Shown here: one piece after another, positions 1-7,087 of the stretch
Numbering within the stretch: position 1 is the stretch's first letter
Layout of the letters: each line of letters begins with the position of its first letter
NCBI GenBank assembly: GCA_021806345.1
Contig: JAJZXP010000213.1
Span: 1-12,551 of the forward strand
Source of the DNA: Thermoplasmata archaeon
GTDB taxonomy: Archaea > Thermoplasmatota > Thermoplasmata > Thermoplasmatales > Thermoplasmataceae
Reading direction: 5' to 3'
Length of the DNA: 12,551 nucleotides
Translations under genes and position numbers: made by a program
The notes under the pieces: generated by a model
Database searches by the model: none
Told to the model about the DNA's origin: nothing
The model's input: the letters and a program-made list of their open reading frames with translations, nothing else

Positions 1-1
1 C

Positions 2-1066
2 CGAATATCCGCCATAATAAGCATTGCTATATGGGTAACATACTACTTTGGTTCGTTGGTTTTTGCTGTCTATCTGCGCTCAATAGATACAATAGTTTTT
101 GGCTGGATACTTGGTATATTCCTGGGGGTTGCAATAGAACTTATCGTTGTACTTTATTCTGTCAGAAAGTTTTTGGGAGATGGGGTACCTCCAGCTAACT
201 CTTATATCCTGCGATATTCGGTTCCTATTCTTTTTTCAGGGATTATTTCATATGGAGCAGTCTACGCGGACAGGTTCATAGTTTCAGGATTGCTCAGCCT
301 GTCCTCCCTCGGCATCTATAATTTTGCGCTGTTAATTGCATCCGCCATAGGATTTATGGCATTTCCATTCAACAATATTCTCATGCCGAAGTTTTCGGAA
401 TATTACGGCAGAGGAGAAAAAGAGAGAATTGCCTCCACAGCTCAGGTCTCTTCCACTTTACTTTCTTATTTCTATGTTCCCTCTGCCCTTGGGATAGCGG
501 CACTTGCACCAGCCATACTTACTTTGCTGGGTGGTCAAGATTACACAGCAGCATCTGGTTCACTGCGCATCATATCTTTCTTTACGGCGCTGTTTGTGAC
601 CCAGAACATCCTTGTCCAGGCTATCGCGTCCGTAAGGAAGACAAGAGTATTCCTCTATTCTAGTGTTTTTTCCCTCGCTGGCAACGTAATTCTTTCCCTC
701 ACACTGATTCCCCCATTGGGCCTGATCGGCGCGGCTATGGGCTATTCGTCTGTGTATGGAATCACTTTCGTCACACTATATTACTTCGCAAGAAAGGGCT
801 CTATCATATCCTTTGATGCCTCCGGTATGCTGAAAGTCTGGGTATCGGCGGTGGTCATGTTCGTTACCGTTGTTATTGCTTCAGATATTCTTGGTTCAAA
901 ATTTTTCATGTTGCCGGTCTATATCATGCTTGGAGCACTGGTTTACACTGTACTTGCCAAAGTTTTGGGAATTTTCGGGAAGGAAAACAAGGAACTTGTA
1001 CTCTCTCTTTTCCCACCTTCTTTTGTGAGATTCAAGAAATTGTTGTCTATATTAGTTCTATCTTAA
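2..1066 (+). CDS. Wzx/MATE-type polysaccharide (lipid-linked glycan) flippase, 5'-truncated by window edge
   Basis: The reading frame is open from base 2 to a TAA at 1064-1066 (about 354 residues), so the gene begins before the window; the internal TTG at 56 is not a credible start. The protein is almost entirely hydrophobic, with roughly nine to ten membrane segments separated by short basic loops, and carries features of the polysaccharide biosynthesis/MVF flippase family: a 'YADRFIVSGLLSLSSLGIYN' stretch followed by 'PKFSEYYGRG' and a late 'PPLGLIGAAMGYS' helix pair. Family members are normally 430-500 residues with 12-14 helices, so about 100-150 N-terminal residues are missing. Expected role: moving undecaprenyl- or dolichol-linked oligosaccharide from the inner to the outer face of the cytoplasmic membrane. 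The surrounding glycosyltransferases support this. Substrate unknown; the C-terminal end is intact. Confidence 0.85.
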   Translation, partial: RISAIISIAIWVTYYFGSLVFAVYLRSIDTIVFGWILGIFLGVAIELIVVLYSVRKFLGDGVPPANSYILRYSVPILFSGIISYGAVYADRFIVSGLLSLSSLGIYNFALLIASAIGFMAFPFNNILMPKFSEYYGRGEKERIASTAQVSSTLLSYFYVPSALGIAALAPAILTLLGGQDYTAASGSLRIISFFTALFVTQNILVQAIASVRKTRVFLYSSVFSLAGNVILSLTLIPPLGLIGAAMGYSSVYGITFVTLYYFARKGSIISFDASGMLKVWVSAVVMFVTVVIASDILGSKFFMLPVYIMLGALVYTVLAKVLGIFGKENKELVLSLFPPSFVRFKKLLSILVLS

Positions 1067-1127
1067 TCAGGGAAACAATCTAATTTCAGATTAAATTATC
1101 TTATCTCAACTTCGCCCTTTTCTACTA

Positions 1128-1500
1128 CTACAACTCCAACTTGATACTTTCCAGCAGTTCCCTCTGGTCTTTTGTGTATTCAACATGTAAATGTGATCCT
1201 GTTAAATAGACCACTTCCCTTATTCCTGCCTCAGATCTGGAGAAGAACGACTACAGATGTGGCTTAAGATCCGCGAATGCTTTCTCCACTACGTCCTTCT
1301 CCCTGTATACCTTCAGCACATACTTTGTTGCAATCACTGTGTTTGTGATCAGGGTCGTGTAGCCGAACCTGTTGGTCCTGCACTGTTTTGTTTTGTGCTT
1401 CAGTACATATAAGAACTTGATGGATTCCTTGTCATATGTGATCTCAATGAGGTTGCGGAAACCTTTCAGATCGGCCTCAACCAATCTGAACATGTTGTAC
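1128..1500 (-). pseudogene. 3' fragment of an IS4/IS1634-superfamily DDE transposase
   Basis: Reading the minus strand from about 1500 down gives a coherent transposase C-terminal region: 'FRLVEADLKGFRNLIEI', 'NRFGYTTLITN', then 'YREKDVVEKAFADLKPHL'. The last segment fits the Y-(2)-R-(3)-E-(6)-K signature of IS4-type transposases, with K at the R position. An in-frame TAG follows at 1251-1253, after which the same frame continues ('SFFSRSE', 'GIREVVYLTGSH', 'VEYTKDQRELLESIKLEL') to a TAG at 1128-1130. The jump from 'SRSE' to 'GIREVV' looks like an internal deletion of a hydrophobic stretch expected in the family. The N-terminal two thirds are absent; the frame runs straight into the remains of a glycosyltransferase gene on the opposite strand at about 1500. 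Clearly non-functional. Confidence 0.75.
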
Positions 1501-2093
1501 GGGGGCAGATTCAGCGTCATTGAATATGACCACAAGCTTGGAAAGGGGGCGGCAATCATTGGAGGGATGAAAAGGCAAAAGAATGAATTCGTAGGGTATG
1601 TTGATGCAGATGCGGTGCCCCTCGCTGATGATATCATTAAGGTATTCAGCCAAATGGCGAACATAACCCGGTGTCCATTGTTTCTAGGTGGGTCAGAGGG
1701 ACTCAAATAATTCATAGGAGACCCCTTATCAGAATTGTACTGGGCCGCATATACCATAATGCGGCGTTTGCTACCCTTGGTCTCAAGCAAAAAGACACAC
1801 AGTGTGGGCTTAAGGCATATCAAAAGGATGTAATTCAGGAAGTCATGAAGAGACTGAGGCTCACAAACCTCTCAATTGACACGGCTATACTATATCATTG
1901 CAAGCTCCTCCATTACAGTATAACAGAAGTACCTGTCAGCTGGTGCGACATAAGCGGAAGCAAATTCAGACCTTTCAAAACTGCTTTGGTCATGTTTGCC
2001 ACACTTCTTGGTCTTAGGCTTATCCATTCCAGCAAGACAAAGAAGTTGAGGGAATTATTTTCAGAGCTCCACGACGTGGCGAAGGACTTCTGA
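1501..2093 (+). pseudogene. 5'-deleted, frameshifted GT2 glycosyltransferase (dolichol-phosphate mannose/glucose synthase-like)
   Basis: From 1501 the frame reads 'VIEYDHKLGKGAAIIGGM' and 'FVGYVDADAVPLADDI', the nucleotide-sugar region and DXD motif of the DPM1/DPG-synthase branch of GT2. At about 1651-1656 the frame is lost; a one-base deletion would rejoin it to the downstream frame, which continues 'VSIVSRWVRGTQIIHRRPL', 'LGRIYHNAAFATLGLKQKDT', 'TQCGLKAYQKDV' and 'SITEVPVSWCDISGSKFRP' to a TGA at 2091-2093. These match the conserved acceptor-side motifs of lipid-phosphate glycosyltransferases. The first 60-80 residues (the GT-A start, usually a VxxPxYNE-type strand) are missing and replaced at about 1500 by a transposase remnant in the opposite orientation. 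The functional ancestor would have made a polyprenyl/dolichyl-phosphate sugar at the cytoplasmic face. Now presumably dead. Confidence 0.8.
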
Positions 2094-2126
2094 AGTTGGT
2101 TAGATAAACAAAGTCTATTGTTAACT

Positions 2127-2950
2127 TTAATTCCGCAATATTTTGTGGAATAAGTTCATTCCCAGGAGTTCCCCAATGTCACCAGCTTTCTTCTTGATTT
2201 CAGAGAGCAACCTCCTGGCACCCATTGTGATGAGATACACTCTGGAGAGTTCTGTCAGTACCTCACTCACCGAAAGCTTCCCATTAACCATCCTGTCCTT
2301 CAGGATAATCAGGATCCTGTGCCTTATGTACAACGCAACCAGTAAAGTGAGAAAGTACCCTCACACTGAATCGTCATCCTGCAGGTGAGTCTTGTCCTCC
2401 TCGAGATCGTTCTTCATGTTGTCAAATGCCTCCTCAACATCTTCACGCAATTCCACATTTTGTATAGTTCCTCCGGATCAAGATCGAGGTTGGATAGGGT
2501 GGGAATCTTTCCGAACTCCCCGCTCAACCTCATGAGGTGAGATTGTTTTTCCTTCCCCTCTATGATCAGGGAAATGAAGGAGGATTCCTGTTCATATCTG
2601 AGCATCGTATCCTCGAACATGTACAGGAGACCTTCCCCTGTTTTTTTCCTGGAGGCGTTTATCCCCGATGCCTTGACTGTCCCACGAGAGGATCCTCGGT
2701 CCGCGATAACGATCAACTTCTTGAGAGGGTATTCCTTTGCGAGAGACCTGAAGACCTTTGGATCACGGACTGATACCGCCAGAAGGTAAAGGCAGAATCC
2801 TTATCATCTTGTTCAGAACTATCATAATGCTCCGTTGGTCATGATTCATTCTTTTACAAGGGCCTGATCTATCGATTTCAATCTGATGAAGAGGCCTGCT
2901 GTAACTATCGGCCCATATTGTATATTCACTGCAAAGAAACTGTCTATCAT
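2127..2950 (-). pseudogene. Decayed, internally deleted IS4/IS1634-superfamily transposase (second remnant)
   Basis: Pieces of one transposase can be followed on the minus strand in three frames. An N-terminal piece (2950 to 2846) reads 'NIQYGPIVTAGLFIRLKSID'; after a frame change it seems to go on as 'SIMIVLNKMIRILPLPS'. A middle piece (about 2790-2414) has 'SVRDPKVFRSLAKEYPLKKL' and 'LIVIADRGSSRG', the region of the second catalytic Asp. A frameshift near 2455 leads into 'LREDVEEAFDNMKNDLEEDK', the R/E/K part of the YREK signature, then an in-frame TGA at 2361-2363. The tail is 'ALYIRHRILIILKDRMVNGK' and 'LITMGARRLLSEIKKKAG', ending at the TAA at 2127-2129. About 820 bp remain of a gene normally near 1.6 kb. 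Its sequence differs from the fragment at 1128-1500, so it appears to be a different element. Terminal repeats were not found. Confidence 0.7.
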
Positions 2951-3080
2951 CCTGGTCTTTCAGGTCAAAAGGAGTACCTGATATTGTTCATGGAATTCAA
3001 CTTACGAAGTTCGAAATATTCATGCAACTCGCAAAATACAGATGATAAGAAATAATAGTTCTTAGTTAAACGCAAAACTA

Positions 3081-3138
3081 GTTGTGGAAAATCCGGGGAA
3101 GATTTACATAGTTCACAGGGTAATAATCTTGCCACAAC
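3081..3138. repeat. Two-part inverted repeat (GTTGTGG...CCACAAC with inner AAGATT/AATCTT)
   Basis: GTTGTGG at 3081-3087 is exactly complementary to CCACAAC at 3132-3138. Nested inside, AAGATT (3099-3104) pairs with AATCTT (3125-3130). The left arm carries an 11-nt bulge rich in G and the loop is 20 nt. It could be a folded RNA, a protein-binding site or the eroded end of a mobile element; nothing decides between these. Confidence 0.4.
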
Positions 3139-3309
3139 CGAATGAGATTATCTCAAAGGAATATTTAACTCCATATCCGAAAAGAAAATAATAATGGAAT
3201 TTGAGTTTTAATACTTCTGGAAGCTATTAGCGGTCAAAAAGACCAATAAAAAATCTTCTATTAAAGTTAGAGCACCATTCAGAGATTTGAAGAAGTATGT
3301 GAAAGGAAA

Positions 3310-3319
3310 TGCTTAAAAT
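3310..3319 (+). promoter_or_regulatory. Possible TATA element for the GT2-HAD unit
   Basis: The run TGCTTAAAAT just upstream of 3320 resembles an archaeal TATA box preceded by a purine-rich BRE-like stretch (GAAAGGAAA). Transcription would then begin near 3340-3345, within the hairpin region, giving a leader of about 60 nt before the ATG at 3403. Placement is tentative because other A/T-rich runs lie nearby. Confidence 0.25.
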
Positions 3320-3333
3320 ATGCACGCGAGTGA

Positions 3334-3364
3334 AAAGACTATTTTGAGTCTTTACAACTCAAAA
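3334..3364 (+). promoter_or_regulatory. Two overlapping, mutually exclusive hairpins upstream of the GT2 gene
   Basis: AAAGACT (3334-3340) pairs perfectly with AGTCTTT (3347-3353) over a 6-nt loop. TTTTGAGT (3342-3349) pairs perfectly with ACTCAAAA (3357-3364) over a 7-nt loop. The two stems share bases 3347-3349, so only one can form at a time. They lie 39-69 nt before the ATG at 3403. The layout resembles a switching leader, but no ligand-binding domain or T-tract terminator follows. Confidence 0.4.
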
Positions 3365-3402
3365 CTCACGCAAAGTGGGAATTCCTCATCAGCAAAAGTC
3401 TT

Positions 3403-4590
3403 ATGGATTCCAGAAGATATGCCAAAGACATGGTTGAGGGTAACTCTGATATAATTATTCAACCTATAATCAAATATGAACCTTGGGATTTTGAAGAATC
3501 AAGGCAAACAGATGGGATTTCAGTTGCACCTTTTATTTCAGTTGTGTTAACTTGTAGAGAACGGAAAGCTTTCATAAAAAGAGCTGTAAATTCAATTTTT
3601 CAACAAAAACTACCCCACGAACTCTTCGAAGTAATTGTAGTGAAGAGTTTCCTGGACGATGATATTGACAAATATCTAAAGTCTAAAGACATTTTGATTT
3701 TACAGGACACCCATCATGAGCTCGCGCATAAGATCGCTTCCGGGGTTGCCAAAGCGAGAGGACAGATAATATCTCTTCTTGAAGATGATGATGAATTTAT
3801 GCCTGCAAAACTTGATACGATTTACAAGTTGTTCTCAAATAATAAGAATTTGACTTTTGTTCGAGATCGTATTGAAGCAATTGATGAGCAAGGAGAAACT
3901 ATAAGCTTTTCAGCTCATTCGCATTCTCAAGCTATTGATAGTTTCGTTGCTGAGACCCCTCTAGATTTCCATAAAGATATTACTAAATTCATTAAATGTG
4001 GTGCGGGAGCTTATGTAAGTGCTATGAGCATCAGACGTGAGACACTAAACCAATACATTGAAAAACTTGAAGCTCTGCCTGGCGGAGCAGATGCATTCTT
4101 ATTTACAGCTGCCGTTGCCGCTGGGGGAGCCGTAGCATATGAAAGTAAAGTTTTAACGCGTTACAGGGTGCACAACTTTCACTCAGTTCCGAATACAGCC
4201 AAGACCTTAGATCAACGTGAGACTATCCAGACTTTTGTTTATAGGCAAAGGATGTATGCTGAGGCTGCCAATACACTCCTTGCAATATCTAAAGGAACTG
4301 TCGCATGGGAATATGCAAGTTTCTTTTTTGGATGTAATGTTATTCGTTTACACTTATTGGATTCTAGACCTAGATTGCCACCCCCCTTTGCAATTAAAAA
4401 TTTATTATCCCAACGTCGAATACTCTTCAGAAGCTTATTGGCCCTCAGATTGTTGTTAGTTGTTTTGTTAAAGATCCTATTTCCAAATACTATTTCTAAT
4501 ATTTACACGAACCTGAGTATTGCGAATCTCAGATCAAATAACATTTCACCAAAATATAATATTAAAACAAGATTCCGGTTGTTAAAATGA
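3403..4590 (+). CDS. GT2-family glycosyltransferase with C-terminal membrane-associated tail
   Basis: This 395-residue protein has an about 42-residue N-terminal extension, then a GT-A fold starting at 'FISVVLTCRERKAFIKRAVN'. The DXD-type metal/nucleotide-sugar motif is 'LLEDDDEF' (Asp128-130). A later 'LTRYRVHNFHS' matches the acceptor-side segment of GT2 enzymes. The last 50 residues hold a hydrophobic, Leu-rich helix (about 345-359) followed by a basic tail, suggesting binding to the cytoplasmic membrane face. It is clearly related to the minus-strand GT2 at 9055-10053 (shared 'VNSIFQQ/VNSALGQ', 'VIVVKSF/IIVIKNF', 'DDDD/EDDD' and '.YRVH' blocks). The start is the first ATG after an in-frame TGA; an alternative ATG lies at codon 10. 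Its stop overlaps the next start as ATGA, implying translational coupling with the HAD gene. Sugar and acceptor cannot be read from sequence. Confidence 0.85.
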   Translation: MDSRRYAKDMVEGNSDIIIQPIIKYEPWDFEESRQTDGISVAPFISVVLTCRERKAFIKRAVNSIFQQKLPHELFEVIVVKSFLDDDIDKYLKSKDILILQDTHHELAHKIASGVAKARGQIISLLEDDDEFMPAKLDTIYKLFSNNKNLTFVRDRIEAIDEQGETISFSAHSHSQAIDSFVAETPLDFHKDITKFIKCGAGAYVSAMSIRRETLNQYIEKLEALPGGADAFLFTAAVAAGGAVAYESKVLTRYRVHNFHSVPNTAKTLDQRETIQTFVYRQRMYAEAANTLLAISKGTVAWEYASFFFGCNVIRLHLLDSRPRLPPPFAIKNLLSQRRILFRSLLALRLLLVVLLKILFPNTISNIYTNLSIANLRSNNISPKYNIKTRFRLLK

Positions 4591-5459
4591 AAGCAGTCAC
4601 GTTTGATCTTTGGGACACCCTCATTCATCTCCAAGATGGCGATCGTTTGATATATCAAAAGAAAAGAGAAATGGTGGCGTCTGCTTTAATCTCTAAAGGA
4701 GAAAAATTAGATGTTAACTATAATCCTCTGAAGAAGAGTTCAACATCAATGAGTCCACAGCTAGCATATCGTAAAGCTCAGGACTTAGCTGCGAAAAAGG
4801 TCGCTTCTGGCCTTACAATGACTCCAACGGAGCAACTTCGCTTCGCAGGAGAAATGTTAGGTAGACTTCCAGATGAAGCTGAGTTCTTAGACGCTCTGAG
4901 TGAAATTATTGCAGAGCTTCCAATAAAAATTACTCCAAATGCGGTAAAGACTTTAGATTCCATCAAAGAAATGGGGCTTAAAACAGCAGTAGTCTCAAAC
5001 ACTGTAGATGAACCTGGTAGCCTCCTATCCCCAATTTGTGAAAGACTTGGCCTTAGTGAAAGAATAGATAAGTGGAAATTCAGTGATGAAAGTCCGTACG
5101 CTAAGCCATCTCCTCAAATCTTTTGGGAATGCTATAAGGCACTAGGAGTTGTCGCCTCGGAGACGATTCATGTGGGGGACTCACTTACAGATGTAATTGG
5201 CTCTAGAAGGGCAGGTAGTCAGGAGTCGATACTTTTCACACACTTCAGAAAACTTCCAACGCTCACTAAAGCTTTCAAAGAGTCTTTAGAGTTGGTTTTT
5301 TACCCAGGACAAATTCAAAAGAATCGACCCTTATACACGCGATTTCGCCATAGTGCCGGGAATCTTTTAGATTGGATGGGTCGGTGGTATCTGCCAGATC
5401 ATGCAATTGATAATTTAGAATCACTGTTACATATATTCAATCAAGATGATTCTGGATGA
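4587..5459 (+). CDS. HAD-superfamily hydrolase (putative phosphatase)
   Basis: All four HAD motifs are present in order. Motif I is 'VTFDLWDTLI' (nucleophile Asp7, acid/base Asp10). Motif II is 'AVVSNT' (Ser137). Motif III Lys173 lies in 'YAKPSPQIFW'. Motif IV is 'HVGDSLTDVIGSRRAG' (Asp198, Asp202). The roughly 100-residue insertion between motif I and II is an alpha-helical C1-type cap, as in subfamily I phosphatases and haloacid dehalogenases. At 290 residues it is longer than the usual 200-240; the last 60 residues ('GRWYLPDHAIDNLESLLHIF') form an extra segment. It begins inside the stop of the GT2 gene, so the two proteins are probably made together. A reasonable inference is dephosphorylation of a sugar phosphate or a phosphorylated glycan/lipid intermediate in the same pathway; the substrate is not predictable. 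No Shine-Dalgarno site is evident, consistent with coupling. Confidence 0.85.
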   Translation: MKAVTFDLWDTLIHLQDGDRLIYQKKREMVASALISKGEKLDVNYNPLKKSSTSMSPQLAYRKAQDLAAKKVASGLTMTPTEQLRFAGEMLGRLPDEAEFLDALSEIIAELPIKITPNAVKTLDSIKEMGLKTAVVSNTVDEPGSLLSPICERLGLSERIDKWKFSDESPYAKPSPQIFWECYKALGVVASETIHVGDSLTDVIGSRRAGSQESILFTHFRKLPTLTKAFKESLELVFYPGQIQKNRPLYTRFRHSAGNLLDWMGRWYLPDHAIDNLESLLHIFNQDDSG

Positions 5460-5842
5460 AGACACACTGTTGGTATAAATGAGAATCCTACTAATCAAAG
5501 GTAAATTACAAACTTTCAGTTAGGTTTGTGCTACAATGAATTATCTTTCTCTCATTTCGTAATGTTAGGTTCACAAGCGAGATTCGAGTAATAGTCCACG
5601 GTAGAGTATTCCTATGAATAATTTTCATATATAAACTTCCCAACATTACTTCCACTAATAGACTATCATTAACACCCACTTTGAAAGACAAATATTTCTA
5701 AAGTATCCTATATCTGAGATTCCTTATACATCACTCTTGGTGTCATTTAAGCTATCGCTGAAATTTTTTCTCCTCATTGTTGAATCATCATGTACCTGTT
5801 GAGGATGTTCTTTAATTACTCGGATCCGAGCCATCGCAGAAC
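5460..5842. other. A/T-rich intergenic region before the IS3 element, no supported gene
   Basis: About 380 bp with stops in all frames. A 15-codon frame at 5479-5523 begins 'MRILLIKGKLQTF', resembling the first residues of many GT4 enzymes, and then stops; it may be a start-region relic or chance. The minus-strand open frames here (61 and 99 codons) show no family features. This DNA and the IS element together form the gap between convergent transcription units. Confidence 0.5.
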
Positions 5843-5850
5843 TGGAACAC
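5843..5850 (+). repeat. IS3 element left terminal inverted repeat
   Basis: TGGAACAC, perfect inverse of the right end. Similarity between the ends may continue outwards: GCAGAAC precedes the left repeat (from 5836), and GCAGAAT plus one extra T precedes the right one when read inward, so the true end could lie slightly further out. Confidence 0.7.
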
Positions 5851-5930
5851 CATGATATTAATATTATAGAGAAGAACAGATACATAAAGAGCATGCGAAA
5901 AGCGGTTTTCCAGATCGTGGAGGTCTCTTC

Positions 5931-6227
5931 ATGAAGTCCAAATATTCGGCGGAAGAGAAGTTCCAGATAGTCATGGAATCCTTCTCCGAGAATGAGACAT
6001 AGGCTGAAATATGGCGCAGGCACGGCATATATCCTGTGCAGCTGAGCAAGTGGAGGGAGCAGTTCATCCAGGGAGGAAAGTCAGCGCTGACTCAGAGAAG
6101 GAATTCCGATTCGAGGGATGAGGAGATCGAGGATTTGAAGAAGATCATAGGAGACCAGTGCCTGGTGATAGCCGCTTTTAAAAAAAGGCTCCAAGGGAGA
6201 TCAAGATGGTGGTTCTTGAAGATCTGA
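5931..6227 (+). pseudogene. IS3-family orfA (helix-turn-helix DNA-binding part of transposase), interrupted by TAG
   Basis: The frame from ATG 5931 reads 'MKSKYSAEEKFQIVMESFSE', then a TAG at 6000-6002, then 'AEIWRRHGIYPVQLSKWREQ' and 'EDLKKIIGDQCLVIAAFKKR'. This is the standard IS3 orfA layout: an HTH_Tnp_1-type domain recognising the terminal repeats, followed by a leucine-zipper-like helix for oligomerisation. The stop falls inside the helix-turn-helix, so a normal product cannot be made from this copy. The frame ends in TGA 6225-6227 shortly after the A7 run, as expected for a gene whose fusion product is made by a -1 frameshift. Confidence 0.8.
6180..6186 (+). promoter_or_regulatory. A7 slippery run, putative -1 frameshift site joining orfA and orfB
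   Basis: Seven consecutive A follow TTTT at the end of orfA (zero frame TTT AAA AAA AGG). A -1 shift here enters the frame 'APREIKMVVLEDLKQEMSFR', which continues into orfB. IS3 elements commonly use A-rich slippery sites to make the OrfAB transposase. The phase is not the classical A_AAA_AAG heptamer, so single-tRNA or transcriptional slippage would be needed; the copy is decayed, so this is only a relic. Confidence 0.45.
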
Positions 6228-7081
6228 AACAGGAGATGTCCTTTAGGAATATCTCTATAATATCTGGAATCTCACTGCCCGGATATTATTACAGGCCCAG
6301 GAAGCGGCACATTCAGAGGCTTTGACCTTTCCAGAAGGGAGAGGATCAGGGATATTGCATCGGAACGCCCAATATACGGATACAGGAAAGTATGGGCTGT
6401 ACTCAGAAACCAAGGTACAAAGGTGAACCGGAAGACTGTCAGGAAGGTACTGAAAGACAGCAATCTAATCCTTCCTGCATCAAAACACAGAGGTAGAACA
6501 AAGTCCAGGAATCTGGTCCGTCCCCATGGACCCGATCAGCTCTCGGAAACGGATATCACTTACATTCCAACATGGTCTGGAATGACCTATTCGATGTGCA
6601 TCAAGGACTGCTTCATGAAGGGATGGCAGGATTTTCATTATTCCAGATCCTGCATGGCAATGGATGCCATACGATCCGTGGAGAATGCTGTTCTCATGGC
6701 ATTCAATGGAACATTTCCAGAAGGTCTGGTGCTCAGACCGGACAATTCCCTCCAGTACATATCGCACGAGTTCAGGAATGCCATGAGGCTATTGGGAATC
6801 AAGCTGGAGTGCATACAGAAACACACTCCGGAAGACAATGGAAACATTGAGTCGTTCCACAACTCAATCAAGACAGACTATATCTGGCCAAATGAGTTCA
6901 GGGGCCTTTATGATGCCTCCATAGAGATAGGAAAGGCATTCTCTGATTACAACGAATGCAGGCCTCATTCATCCATTGATTATCTTCCGCCAAAGGAATT
7001 CAGGAGGAGGTTCCTGCCTATCAGGCATTCAGGGAAAGATTCGAGAAGAAAGAAGTTGAGGTGACACTAAATGAGAATTGA
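6188..7081 (+). pseudogene. IS3-family orfB (DDE integrase-core transposase), frameshifted
   Basis: After the A7 run the frame reads 'MVVLEDLKQEMSFRNISIIS' and 'GISLPGYYYRPRKR' until a TGA at 6323-6325. A one-base insertion near 6320 explains the loss, since the adjacent frame continues as 'FDLSRRERIRDIASERPIYG' and 'YGYRKVWAVLRNQG' (HTH_21-type region). The catalytic core follows: Asp in 'ETDITYIP' (6552-6554), Asp in 'RPDNSLQY' (6741-6743) and Glu in 'DNGNIESFHN' (6849-6851), with exactly 35 residues between the second Asp and the Glu, the DD(35)E spacing of IS3 and retroviral integrases. The usual Gly after the second motif (SDNGSQ) is Ser here. The end reads 'PPKEFRRRF'; a further one-base deletion near 7013 would restore 'AYQAFRERFEKKEVEVTLNE' up to TGA 7079-7081, where the current frame stops at 7064 instead. 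Confidence 0.8.
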
Positions 7082-7087
7082 AGAAAA

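Larger units (their letters stand above)
2951..3402. other. Intergenic region with inverted repeats, no convincing gene
   Basis: About 450 bp between the transposase remnant and the GT2 gene at 3403. It is A/T-rich with stops in every frame. It contains a long-range inverted repeat (3081-3138), a small GGTC-A5-GACC hairpin near 3232-3244, overlapping hairpins at 3334-3364 and a TATA-like stretch near 3311. A lysine-rich reading frame, 3146-3316, is interrupted by one TAA at 3209-3211 ('LLAVKKTNKKSSIKVRAP' is the most protein-like part); it may be a gene relic but matches nothing I recognise. Confidence 0.5.

Noticed and set aside
1081..1098. TAATTT/AAATTA palindrome after the flippase stop
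   Set aside because: Six A/T pairs only and no T-tract; too weak to call a terminator.
1510..1823. Upstream half of a minus-strand open frame joined to the transposase fragment
   Set aside because: It is the antisense of the GT2 pseudogene, whose plus-strand frames carry clear family motifs; only the part below about 1500 is transposase-like.
2143..2789. Plus-strand open frames of 75-81 codons
   Set aside because: They lie opposite the transposase remnant and show no family features or start signals.
4217..5002. Short frames inside the GT2 and HAD genes (4217-4459 plus, 4778-5002 minus)
   Set aside because: Out-of-frame shadows of genes with intact catalytic motifs.
5506..6067. Minus-strand frames of 61, 99 and 67 codons
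   Set aside because: The right-hand ones are antisense to IS3 orfA; the left one lies in A/T-rich intergenic DNA without a start signal or recognisable protein.
6272..6871. Several frames antisense or out of frame within the IS3 element
   Set aside because: Overlap the orfB integrase core, which has the DD(35)E spacing.
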